Positions 7,896-15,841 of a DNA stretch of 40,688 nucleotides are shown in pieces. Location: NCBI GenBank assembly GCA_963769945.1, contig CAVYOA010000009.1, positions 1 to 40,688 on the forward strand. Reading direction: 5' to 3'. Under the pieces are notes generated by a model. That model made no database searches. It saw nothing but the letters and a program-made list of their open reading frames with translations, and was not told where the DNA came from. Numbering within the stretch: the stretch's first letter is position 1; each line of letters begins with the position of its first letter. Both the position numbers and the translations under genes were made by a program. This stretch comes from WHSW01 sp963769945 (GTDB taxonomy: Bacteria > Actinomycetota > Thermoleophilia > Solirubrobacterales > 70-9).

Positions 7896-8947
7896 TGCAG
7901 GCGGTTGTCCTCGTCGGCGGCGCCGGCACGCGGCTGCGGCCGCTGACCTTGACGCAGCCGAAGCCGGCGCTCGCGCTCGTCGATCGCCCCTTCATCCGCT
8001 ACATGGTCGACTGGCTCGCGCGTCACGGGATCGATGAGGTGGTGATGGCCTGCGGCTTTAAGCCCGAGGCGCTTCGCGAGGCGCTCGGCGACGGCATCGA
8101 TGGTGGCCCGGCGATTCACTACGTGGAGGAGGACGAGCCGCTGGGAACCGCCGGCCCGGTTCGCCTCGCTGCCGACAAGGGCCTGCTCGGCGACCGCTTC
8201 ATGGTCCTCAACGGCGACGTCCTCACCGATCTCGACCTGACGGCGTTGCAAGAGCAACACGAGCGAACTGCAGCCGTGCTCTCGCTCGCCCTTTACCCGG
8301 TTGACGATCCGACCTCCTATGGCCTCGTGCGACGCGCGGACGATGGCAAGGTCCTGGGCTTTTACGAGAAGCCCGACCCTGCGCAGATCGACACCGACGA
8401 GATCAGCGCGGGCGCCTATGTCGTCGAGCGCGAGGTGCTCGACCTGATCCCGCCCGGGCGCAAGGTCTCGATCGAGCGCGAGGTCTTTCCGCGGTTGGTC
8501 GGTCAGGGCCTTTACGGCCGGCGGCTGGAGGGCTACTGGATGGACATCGGCACGCCGCAGCGTTATCTGCAAGCGAGCTGGGACATCCTCGAGCATGCGG
8601 TCGAGACCGAAGTCGCTGCGACTGAACCGGGGATCTTTGTCGACGATGGCGTCTCAGTCGACACCAGCGCGGAGATCGGTCCGAGGGCCGTGGTGCGCTC
8701 AGGGTGCACGATCGGCGAGGATGCGCGCGTGACCTCGTCTGTGCTGCTCGAGCGGTGTGCGATTGGAGCTGGCGCGCGCGTGCGCGATTCGATCCTTGCC
8801 GCAGGCGTGAGCGTTGGTGCAGGCGCGACGGTCGGTGAGGGGAGCGTGGTCGGCGAAGGTGCAGTGATCGAGGCCGGGGTTGCGCTGCCGGCCGAGTCGC
8901 GCATCGACCCCGGCAAAGTCGTTCGAGCCGAGGCGGTGGCGCCGTGA
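7895..8947 (+). CDS. Sugar-1-phosphate nucleotidyltransferase (mannose-1-phosphate guanylyltransferase-like)
   Basis: Transfers NMP from NTP to a sugar-1-phosphate to form a nucleotide sugar. The 350-residue product opens with the signature VLVGGAGTRLRPLTLTQPKP, which contains the nucleotide-binding loop and conserved Lys. It continues with DEPLGTAGPVRLA, VLNGDVLTDLD (metal-binding Asp) and GYWMDIGTPQRYLQA. From about residue 250 it has a left-handed beta-helix of hexapeptide repeats (VVRSGCTIGEDARVTSSVLL, VGEGSVVGEGAVI). This architecture is typical of actinobacterial ManC/GDP-mannose pyrophosphorylases. The neighbour downstream is a PGI/PMI isomerase, which makes mannose-6-phosphate and supports GDP-mannose. 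It overlaps ugd by ATGA and the next gene by GTGA. A glucose-1-phosphate specificity remains possible. Confidence 0.87.
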   Translation: MQAVVLVGGAGTRLRPLTLTQPKPALALVDRPFIRYMVDWLARHGIDEVVMACGFKPEALREALGDGIDGGPAIHYVEEDEPLGTAGPVRLAADKGLLGDRFMVLNGDVLTDLDLTALQEQHERTAAVLSLALYPVDDPTSYGLVRRADDGKVLGFYEKPDPAQIDTDEISAGAYVVEREVLDLIPPGRKVSIEREVFPRLVGQGLYGRRLEGYWMDIGTPQRYLQASWDILEHAVETEVAATEPGIFVDDGVSVDTSAEIGPRAVVRSGCTIGEDARVTSSVLLERCAIGAGARVRDSILAAGVSVGAGATVGEGSVVGEGAVIEAGVALPAESRIDPGKVVRAEAVAP

Positions 8948-9975
8948 TCGACGCCGGCGCGGTCCGCGAGATCGACCCCAGCGGTCAGCTCGACACGGCG
9001 TTGGCGTTGCCCGAGCACCTTCGAGATGCGCTCTGGCGGGTTGAGTCGTCAAACCTCGAGGCGGTCGACGCTCAGGGATTGATCGTCTGTGGCATGGGCG
9101 GCTCGGCGATTGGCGCTGTGCTCGCCAGAGCTGCGCTCGGCGATCGCCTCGGTCGCACGATGGCGATCTTCCGCGACTACGTCTTGCCGCCTTGGACCTC
9201 GCCGAATCGCGCCGTGTTGTGCTCCAGCTACTCCGGGGACACCGAGGAGACCCTCGCCTGCTTTGAGGCTGCTGAGGTGATCGGGGCCAAGCGCTATGTC
9301 GCCACCACCGGCGGCGCCCTGGCCGGGGCCGCGCGGGCCGCCGGCGTCCCCGTGATCGGGCTGCCGGGCGGGATGATGCCTCGCCACTGCGTCGGCTACG
9401 GCTTCACGGTCGCGTGCGAGGTAGCGGCCCTGATTGGCGCCGCGCCGGCGATGCGAACCGAGATCGACACCGCCGCGGCCAGCCTCGAGCGCGACCGTGA
9501 CGCGCTCGTCGTGCGCGCCGGCGAGATCGCCGAGCAGCTTGCGGGCACCGTGCCGCTGATCTACGGCTGTGACCTGACGGTGCCGGTCTCATACCGTTGG
9601 AAGACCCAGATCAACGAGAACGCGAAACAGCATTCGTTCGATCATCAGCTGCCCGAGATGGACCACAACGAGATCGTTGGCTGGACCGGCTCCCCCAGCG
9701 CCGGCGACCAACCCAAGTTCTCAGCGGTCTTTCTCACCGATTCCGATCAGCACCCGCGCCAGCGCGAGCGCGCCGAGCTCACAGCGCGGCTGATCGAGCC
9801 GACTGCGGCTTCGGTGCTGCAGATCGAGACCGAGGGCGAGACGCGGCTTCAGCGCTTGCTGTGGGCAGTGATGCTCGGCGACGTCGTCTCCCTGCACCTG
9901 GCGGCACACAATGGCGTCGACCCAGGGCCGATCGAGATGATCGAGCGCTTGAAGGCGGAATTGACTCACCACTGA
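8944..9975 (+). CDS. Bifunctional phosphoglucose/phosphomannose isomerase (SIS domain)
   Basis: Interconverts fructose-6-phosphate with glucose-6-phosphate and mannose-6-phosphate, feeding GDP-mannose synthesis. The 343-residue product has two SIS lobes: VCGMGGSAIGA and SSYSGDTEETLACFE near residues 48-105, and a C-terminal lobe with the family motif KTQINENAKQHSFDHQLPE and MDHNEIVGW (catalytic His/Glu region) around residues 219-250. Length matches PGI/PMI enzymes and is well short of classic Pgi. GTG 8944 overlaps the preceding stop (GTGA), so it is translationally coupled. A perfect 19-bp stem-loop follows the stop. It is the last gene of the ugd operon. Confidence 0.88.
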   Translation: MIDAGAVREIDPSGQLDTALALPEHLRDALWRVESSNLEAVDAQGLIVCGMGGSAIGAVLARAALGDRLGRTMAIFRDYVLPPWTSPNRAVLCSSYSGDTEETLACFEAAEVIGAKRYVATTGGALAGAARAAGVPVIGLPGGMMPRHCVGYGFTVACEVAALIGAAPAMRTEIDTAAASLERDRDALVVRAGEIAEQLAGTVPLIYGCDLTVPVSYRWKTQINENAKQHSFDHQLPEMDHNEIVGWTGSPSAGDQPKFSAVFLTDSDQHPRQRERAELTARLIEPTAASVLQIETEGETRLQRLLWAVMLGDVVSLHLAAHNGVDPGPIEMIERLKAELTHH

Positions 9976-10038
9976 CGGTTCGTCGGCCGCCGAACGGCAG
10001 TCAATGAGGGGGCAGGTTCGGGCGGAATGTGGTCAACG

Positions 10039-10079
10039 TGTGGAGATCCAGTCCCGACAGTCGGGACTGGATCTCCACA
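10039..10079. terminator. Perfect 19-bp stem-loop between convergent genes
   Basis: Arms TGTGGAGATCCAGTCCCGA (10039-10057) and its exact reverse complement (10061-10079), loop CAG. It lies between the convergent PGI/PMI and arfB genes, so a bidirectional terminator is the natural reading. There is no T tract on either side, and the stem is unusually long and perfect. The rest of the 9976-10084 gap shows nothing else clear. Confidence 0.72.
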
Positions 10080-10084
10080 GGTGG

Positions 10085-10471
10085 TCAGTCGAGCGGGGGC
10101 TTTCGCCGCTGGCCCTTGAGCTCCGAGCGGCGCTGCTTCGCCTTTAGCCGGCGCTCTTTCGATGCTTTCGTTGCCTTGGTCGGCCGGCGCCGTTTTCGGG
10201 GCCGCAGCGCTGCATCGATGCGCTCGCGCAGCCGCGTCAGGGCAAGCTCGCGGTTGCGATGCTGGCTGCGCGCGTCCTGTGCCACGGCCGTCACCCGCGG
10301 GCCGAAGCGTGCGTGCAGTCGGCGTTTCTGCTCGTCGCTGAGCGCGGTCGAAGCGTCGATTTCGAACACCGCCTCGATTCTCGAGGCGGTCACGTTCGCA
10401 TGCTGGCCACCGGGTCCCGACGAGCGGCTGGCGCGCAGCTCGATCTCGCGCTCAGGGATCTCAGCCGTCAT
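10085..10471 (-). CDS. arfB: Peptidyl-tRNA hydrolase ArfB-like (ribosome rescue)
   Basis: ArfB (YaeJ) enters the empty A site of stalled ribosomes and hydrolyses peptidyl-tRNA. The 128-residue product carries the catalytic SGPGGQHANVTASRIE (GGQ at residues 21-23) and a strongly basic C-terminal tail (RPRKRRRPTKATKASKERRL), the element that lies in the mRNA channel. The size is right for ArfB and far below RF1/RF2, and no codon-recognition domain is present. The usual GGQHVNKT is GGQHANVT here, a mild variant. It starts 27 bases after the ahcY stop on the same strand, so the two probably share a transcript. Confidence 0.87.
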   Translation of the reverse strand: MTAEIPEREIELRASRSSGPGGQHANVTASRIEAVFEIDASTALSDEQKRRLHARFGPRVTAVAQDARSQHRNRELALTRLRERIDAALRPRKRRRPTKATKASKERRLKAKQRRSELKGQRRKPPLD

Positions 10472-10498
10472 CCGCCGAGTGCCGAGAGCCCGAGCCGG

Positions 10499-11932
<1,434 letters not shown>

Positions 11933-11986
11933 GTTTCTCCCGTCATAAAGTGTGTCCGCGAGGGTAGCGATCGTGGCCTTGGCTGT

Positions 11987-11992
11987 TACCGT
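11987..11992 (+). promoter_or_regulatory. -10-like TACCGT before the 12029 nucleotidyltransferase
   Basis: TACCGT in the gap divergent from ahcY. It is followed by a possible Shine-Dalgarno GGGAAAG at 12013-12019, ten bases before ATG 12029, so this gene would have a short leader rather than none. Confidence 0.35.
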
Positions 11993-12028
11993 CCGCCGCG
12001 CGATGGCGCGATGGGAAAGCAGCACGCG

Positions 12029-13012
12029 ATGAGGGCGATGGTGATGGCCGCGGGCCTCGGCACGCGCCTGCGCCCGCTTACCTATGAGATCCCGAAGCCG
12101 ATGGTTTCGGTCGGCAACCGCCCGATCATGGAGCACATCCTGAGGCTCCTGGCCCGCAACGAGATCACGGAGATCGTCGCCAACCTGCATTGGTTTCCGG
12201 AGACGATCCGCGACCACTTCGGCGATGGCAGCGAGCTCGGAGTCGAGCTCACCTACAGCGAGGAGGACGAGCTGCTCGGTACCGCCGGGGGCGTGCGAAA
12301 CGTGCGCGACTTCTTTGGCGAGGACCCTTTTTGTGTGATGGCCGCCGACGCGCTGACCGACATCGACCTCCAGGCTCTGGCCGCCACTCATGAGGAGAAC
12401 GATTGGATCGCGACCCTGGCGGTAAAGCGAGTCGCCAACGTGAGCGAGTTCGGTGTCATCGTCACTGGCAGCGACGGGCGCGTGCACGGATTTCAGGAGA
12501 AGCCGGATCCTGCAGAGGCGCTCTCGGATCTTGCGAACTGCATGATTTACGTCCTCGAGCCCGAGGTCTTCGATCACTTCCCCGACGCGACCGAGGTCGA
12601 TTTCGCAAACGACGTCTTTCCGGCTCTGCTCGAGCATGACGTCCCCTTCGGCGTGCACGTCACCGACTCGTACTGGAACGACGTCGGCTCCCTGCCCGAG
12701 TACGTCCAGGGAAACCTCGACGTCGTCAACGGCACGGTCGAAGCCGAGCCGGCGGGGAGGGTGTTTGACTCTGAGGCCGATGGCACCGATGCCCTCGGCG
12801 CGGGCGTTGCGCTCGATGGCCGGGTGCTCGTTGGCGACGGAGCGAGCTTCGGCGCCGACGTTCAGCTACACGGCCCATTGATTGTCGGCGCCGGCGCCTC
12901 GATCGGGGCCGGATCGCGCCTGCGCGAGTCGGTCTTGCTCGAAGGCGCCCAGATCTCGGCGGGCTCGCTGCTCGCGGGGGGCATCGCCGGCCGGGCCGGC
13001 GCGTCGGCGTGA
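12029..13012 (+). CDS. Sugar-phosphate nucleotidyltransferase with beta-helix C-terminus (second copy)
   Basis: Same fold family as the gene at 7895. It opens MVMAAGLGTRLRPLTYEIPK, then GTAGGVRNV, VMAADALTDID and SYWNDVGSLPEYVQGN, followed by hexapeptide repeats (IVGAGASIGAGSRLRESVLL). About 328 residues from ATG 12029. An in-frame ATG at 12011 would add MGKQHA, but a GGGAAAG element favours 12029. The upstream copy has VLNGDVLTD where this one has VMAADALTD, and the motifs around the sugar site also differ. The two are therefore paralogues rather than a recent duplication and may use different sugars. Its stop overlaps the homoserine kinase start by GTGA. Exact substrate unassigned. Confidence 0.85.
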   Translation: MRAMVMAAGLGTRLRPLTYEIPKPMVSVGNRPIMEHILRLLARNEITEIVANLHWFPETIRDHFGDGSELGVELTYSEEDELLGTAGGVRNVRDFFGEDPFCVMAADALTDIDLQALAATHEENDWIATLAVKRVANVSEFGVIVTGSDGRVHGFQEKPDPAEALSDLANCMIYVLEPEVFDHFPDATEVDFANDVFPALLEHDVPFGVHVTDSYWNDVGSLPEYVQGNLDVVNGTVEAEPAGRVFDSEADGTDALGAGVALDGRVLVGDGASFGADVQLHGPLIVGAGASIGAGSRLRESVLLEGAQISAGSLLAGGIAGRAGASA

Positions 13013-13890
13013 CGGCCCGGCGTCGCCTCGTTCGCGTGCCGGCTTCGTCTGCCAACCTCGGCCCCGGCTATGACGTGCTCGCGGCGGCGCTCGACCTCCA
13101 GCTCGAGCTCGAGGTCTCAGAAGCCGGTGAGTTCTCCGTCGCCGCCGGCGATGGGCTGCCGACCGACCGCTCCAACCTCTGCGTGCGCGCGTTCGAGGCC
13201 CTGCACAGTGCCGACGGGTTGCAGTTCGAGATCCGCTCGAAGATCCCGCTCGCGCGCGGACTAGGTTCCAGCGCGGCGGCGATCGTCGCGGGGCTGATGG
13301 CGGCCGATCATCTCTACGAGCTTGGCCTCAGCCGCGATCAGATCTACTCCCGCGCGGTCGAGCTGGAGGGCCACCCCGACAACGTCGGCGCCGCGCTCTA
13401 CGGCGGCTTCGTCATCTGCCCCTCGAGCACTCGCGGCGTCGCACCCGCTCCGGTGCGCCTGGCGCCGCCCGAGGGGCTCGAGGCGGTGGTGGTGATTCCC
13501 GCGGAAGAGGTGCCGACCGCCGAGGCGCGCGCGGCGATGCCGGCTGCGGTCGCCGTCACCGACGCAATTGCAAACGTGGCGGCGGCAAGTCAGCTCGTGC
13601 TCGGGATCGAGCGTTCCGACCTCGCGCTCGTCGGCCGAGGCCTCGCCGACCGCGTGCACCAGCCGGCGCGGCGTTCGCTCTACAAGCGCTCGATGACGCT
13701 GGTCGAGGCCGCCGGCGAGCTCGGCGCCCTCGGCGCGACTATCTCCGGCGCCGGCCCGACCGTGCTGCTGTGGTGCGATTGGCAGGGGACCGGCAAGGTC
13801 GTAGAGGCCGCGACGGCTGCGACGCAGGGCTGGGCCAAGGTCATGCGCGTGGCGTTCAGGGCGCAGGGAGCGGACGTGCCGGAGCTGTAG
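13009..13890 (+). CDS. thrB: Homoserine kinase
   Basis: GHMP-family kinase that phosphorylates homoserine in threonine synthesis. The 293-residue product shows the three GHMP motifs: N-terminal PASSANLGPGYDVL (residues 11-24), the ATP-binding PLARGLGSSAAAIVAG, and the C-terminal TISGAGPTVLLW. It also has the homoserine-kinase-type LEGHPDNVGAALYGGF. Length is normal for ThrB. GTG 13009 overlaps the nucleotidyltransferase stop (GTGA), so it is coupled to a sugar gene rather than sitting in the usual hom-thrC-thrB cluster. Other GHMP kinases share motifs 1 and 3, but the combination fits ThrB best. Confidence 0.86.
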   Translation: MTARRRLVRVPASSANLGPGYDVLAAALDLQLELEVSEAGEFSVAAGDGLPTDRSNLCVRAFEALHSADGLQFEIRSKIPLARGLGSSAAAIVAGLMAADHLYELGLSRDQIYSRAVELEGHPDNVGAALYGGFVICPSSTRGVAPAPVRLAPPEGLEAVVVIPAEEVPTAEARAAMPAAVAVTDAIANVAAASQLVLGIERSDLALVGRGLADRVHQPARRSLYKRSMTLVEAAGELGALGATISGAGPTVLLWCDWQGTGKVVEAATAATQGWAKVMRVAFRAQGADVPEL

Positions 13891-13898
13891 GTGTAGAG

Positions 13899-14435
13899 AT
13901 GCAGTACCTCGCCCTCCTTCGCGGCATCAACGTCGGCGGCAAGAACCCGATCAAGATGGCGGAACTTCGCGCGGCCTTCGAGGCCATCGGGCTCGACGAC
14001 GTCGCCACCTACATCCAGAGCGGAAACGTGGTCTTTAGGGCGCCGCGACAGCCTCGCGCGGAGCTGGCGACCGGGATCGAGTCTCAGTTGGGCCGCAGCT
14101 TCGGCCTCGAGCTCAAGATCGTCCTGGTGAGCGAGACGGAGCTCAGCGGGGTGATTGCTGGCGCACCGCGCGGGTTCGGCGCGGACTCGCACAGATGCGA
14201 CGTGATCTTCGTGCGCAAGCCCTTGACTGTGCGAAGGGCTCTCGACCTCGTCGAAACCGCAGACGGCGTCGACAGCGTTTGGGCTGGGAAGGGCGTCATC
14301 TACTTCTCGCGTCTCGCCGCGATGGCCTCCAAAAGCCGGCTGTCCAAAATCGTCGCGCTGCCCGAGTACCAGGAGATGACTATCCGCAGCTGGAGCACGA
14401 CGACCAAGCTCGGCGCGCTGATGGACTCTCGCTGA
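13899..14435 (+). CDS. DUF1697 family protein
   Basis: A 178-residue protein beginning MQYLALLRGINVGGKNPIKM with YIQSGNVVFRA soon after, the recognised DUF1697 signature, and ending in the family-like QEMTIRSWSTTTKL. The family's biochemical role is not established. It starts at ATG 13899, 8 bases after the homoserine kinase stop, so it is likely in the same transcript. It is small and soluble, with no signal peptide or membrane helix. It ends 24 bases before the convergent SnoaL-like gene. Confidence 0.85.
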   Translation: MQYLALLRGINVGGKNPIKMAELRAAFEAIGLDDVATYIQSGNVVFRAPRQPRAELATGIESQLGRSFGLELKIVLVSETELSGVIAGAPRGFGADSHRCDVIFVRKPLTVRRALDLVETADGVDSVWAGKGVIYFSRLAAMASKSRLSKIVALPEYQEMTIRSWSTTTKLGALMDSR

Positions 14436-14459
14436 CGCCGAGACGGACGCGCGGACCGG

Positions 14460-14891
14460 CTACAGCAGGCCCAGCGCCGTCAGGATCGTGACCGAGTCTG
14501 AGTAGACGTCCTTGCGCTTGACGAGCCCGTGCTCGAACGGGATCACGTCAAGTCCGTCCCAGCTCACGGTCTTGCCGGTCGGCTCGGCGATCAGATCGCC
14601 GCGGCGCATCTCCTTCGCGTGCGTCGCGGTCGCCGTCCATTCCTGAACCACCAATCCCTCGCGACAGTAGGTGCGCCGGGCCTCGAAGCGGATGTCAGGC
14701 CAGGTCTCGAAGATCGCGCCGATGTGTGCGCGCACCGCCTCGCCCTCTGCCCGCTCGTGGGCGGTGTGGTTCTCGAACACCATGTCGGGTGCGTGCAGCG
14801 TCGTGATCGCATCGAGATCATGCGCGTTCCAGGCGTCGTTGTAGCGCTGGATCACCCGCTCGAGCGAGACTGCGGAATCCGCCTGCGCCAT
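14460..14891 (-). CDS. SnoaL-like / NTF2-fold protein
   Basis: A 143-residue protein with the cone-shaped SnoaL/NTF2 pattern: an N-terminal helix (RVIQRYNDAWNAHDLDAITT), LHAPDMVFENHT, a helix with VRAHIGAIFETWPDIRFE, then strands around EGLVVQEWTATATHA and VIPFEHGLVKRKDVYSD. Members are enzymes (cyclases, isomerases) or ligand-binding proteins, and no function can be assigned here. ATG 14891 has TAGGAT six bases upstream (complement of 14898-14903), a leaderless arrangement. It lies downstream of parA on the same strand, but its own promoter suggests separate control. Confidence 0.78.
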   Translation of the reverse strand: MAQADSAVSLERVIQRYNDAWNAHDLDAITTLHAPDMVFENHTAHERAEGEAVRAHIGAIFETWPDIRFEARRTYCREGLVVQEWTATATHAKEMRRGDLIAEPTGKTVSWDGLDVIPFEHGLVKRKDVYSDSVTILTALGLL

Positions 14892-14897
14892 ACATCG

Positions 14898-14903
14898 ATC
14901 CTA
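14898..14903 (-). promoter_or_regulatory. -10 element TAGGAT, leaderless start of the SnoaL-like gene
   Basis: On the minus strand TAGGAT ends 6 bases before ATG 14891. No ribosome-binding site is visible. Confidence 0.45.
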
Positions 14904-14931
14904 TCGGGCTAGGACGCGTGCCCTCGCTGCG

Positions 14932-15735
14932 TCACGCCGTAGCGCGTACCGGGACGAGCTCGGCGGAGAGCTCGTCGAGCGGGCCGAGCAGCTCGGGCCG
15001 CGAGAGGCGGCGCAGGAGCTCGCCGGCGAGCGAGAGGTAGTCCGAGCCGCGGTCGGGGCGGTAGTCGAGGATCGGTATCGCACGCTCAGCGGACTCGGCG
15101 TAGGCGATCGACTGGCGGATCACGGTGCGGCAGACCTTGTCGCCGAAGCGCTCGCGCAGCGCCTCCAGCGTCTGCTTGGCGTGGTTGGTGCGCATGTTGG
15201 CGATGTTGAGCACGACCCCGAGCAGGTCGAGCTCGGGGTTGAGCGAGTCGCGAGCCAGGTCCAGTACCGAGATCGCCTGTTCCACGCCCTGGAGCGAGAA
15301 ATACTGAGCCTCGGTCGAGAGCAGGGCGTGGTCGGCGGCGACGAGTGCGTTGACGGTCAGCAGGCCGAGCGTAGGCGGGCAGTCGATCAGGATCATGTCC
15401 TTCGATCGCTTCAGGTCACGCAGCGCATTTCGCAACGTCACCTCCCGCCCGATCTTTCCGGCAAGCATCAGCTCGGACTCCGCCAAGCGCATGTTCGCTG
15501 GAATCACCTGGCCGTGGATGGCGTCCGCGGCGCGGACCTCACCCTGAATCACATTGGCAAGCGTTGGCTGCGCGTCGGCTTCGGTATCGAAGTAATCGGA
15601 AAGGTTGCCTTGTGGGTCGGCGTCGATCGCAAGCACGTCGAGACCGAGACGGCCAAAGACGTCGGTCAGGGTGCGGGTCATCGTCGTCTTGCCGGTGCCC
15701 CCTTTTTGCGAGAGAACCGCGATCGTCGTCGCCAT
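14932..15735 (-). CDS. ParA/Soj family ATPase (orphan)
   Basis: Deviant Walker ATPase of the MinD/ParA group, which positions chromosomes, plasmids or large complexes. The 267-residue product has the deviant P-loop KGGTGKTT (residues 11-18), VLAIDADPQGNLSDYF (A-prime motif), and MILIDCPPTLGLLTVNAL (Walker B). LGVVLNIANMRTNHAKQ fits Soj-like proteins. There is no N-terminal helix-turn-helix. No ParB, parS-like site or rep gene is adjacent, so it need not be the chromosomal ParA; a carboxysome-like, chemotaxis or other cargo role is possible. TATAGT lies exactly 7 bases before ATG 15735. It is divergent from the glutamate synthase gene. Confidence 0.88.
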   Translation of the reverse strand: MATTIAVLSQKGGTGKTTMTRTLTDVFGRLGLDVLAIDADPQGNLSDYFDTEADAQPTLANVIQGEVRAADAIHGQVIPANMRLAESELMLAGKIGREVTLRNALRDLKRSKDMILIDCPPTLGLLTVNALVAADHALLSTEAQYFSLQGVEQAISVLDLARDSLNPELDLLGVVLNIANMRTNHAKQTLEALRERFGDKVCRTVIRQSIAYAESAERAIPILDYRPDRGSDYLSLAGELLRRLSRPELLGPLDELSAELVPVRATA

Positions 15736-15742
15736 CGCGCTG

Positions 15743-15748
15743 ACTATA
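15743..15748 (-). promoter_or_regulatory. -10 element TATAGT, leaderless start of parA
   Basis: On the minus strand TATAGT ends 7 bases before ATG 15735. It is the closest match to a consensus -10 among the leaderless starts in the window. Confidence 0.55.
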
Positions 15749-15771
15749 AGGGTGGATCCGCCGATTGCGCG

Positions 15772-15777
15772 TACAAT
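15772..15777 (+). promoter_or_regulatory. -10-like TACAAT upstream of glutamate synthase
   Basis: TACAAT in the parA-gltB divergent gap. Initiation here would give a leader of roughly 60 bases to TTG 15842 or 110 bases to ATG 15893, the longest leader in the window. No good -35 was seen. Confidence 0.4.
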
Positions 15778-15841
15778 CGGCGCCCGCCTTGTTCCCGTCG
15801 CGCGCCCGCTCGAAGAAGGCGCGGAACCCGGGAGGTTTCAG

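Noticed and set aside
11933..12028. Possible SAH riboswitch upstream of ahcY.
   Set aside because: The divergent gap is only 96 bases and must hold two promoters; I saw no conserved riboswitch core, and a Shine-Dalgarno with a nearby -10 explains it more simply.
11933..12658. Upstream extension of the ahcY frame, suggesting a much longer protein.
   Set aside because: The extension lies antisense to a conserved nucleotidyltransferase, has no family match, and a ribosome-binding site with ATG at 11932 begins the conserved fold.
15605..15841. Extension of the glutamate synthase frame back to 15605.
   Set aside because: It crosses the parA start on the opposite strand, and both candidate starts lie downstream of the divergent promoter elements.
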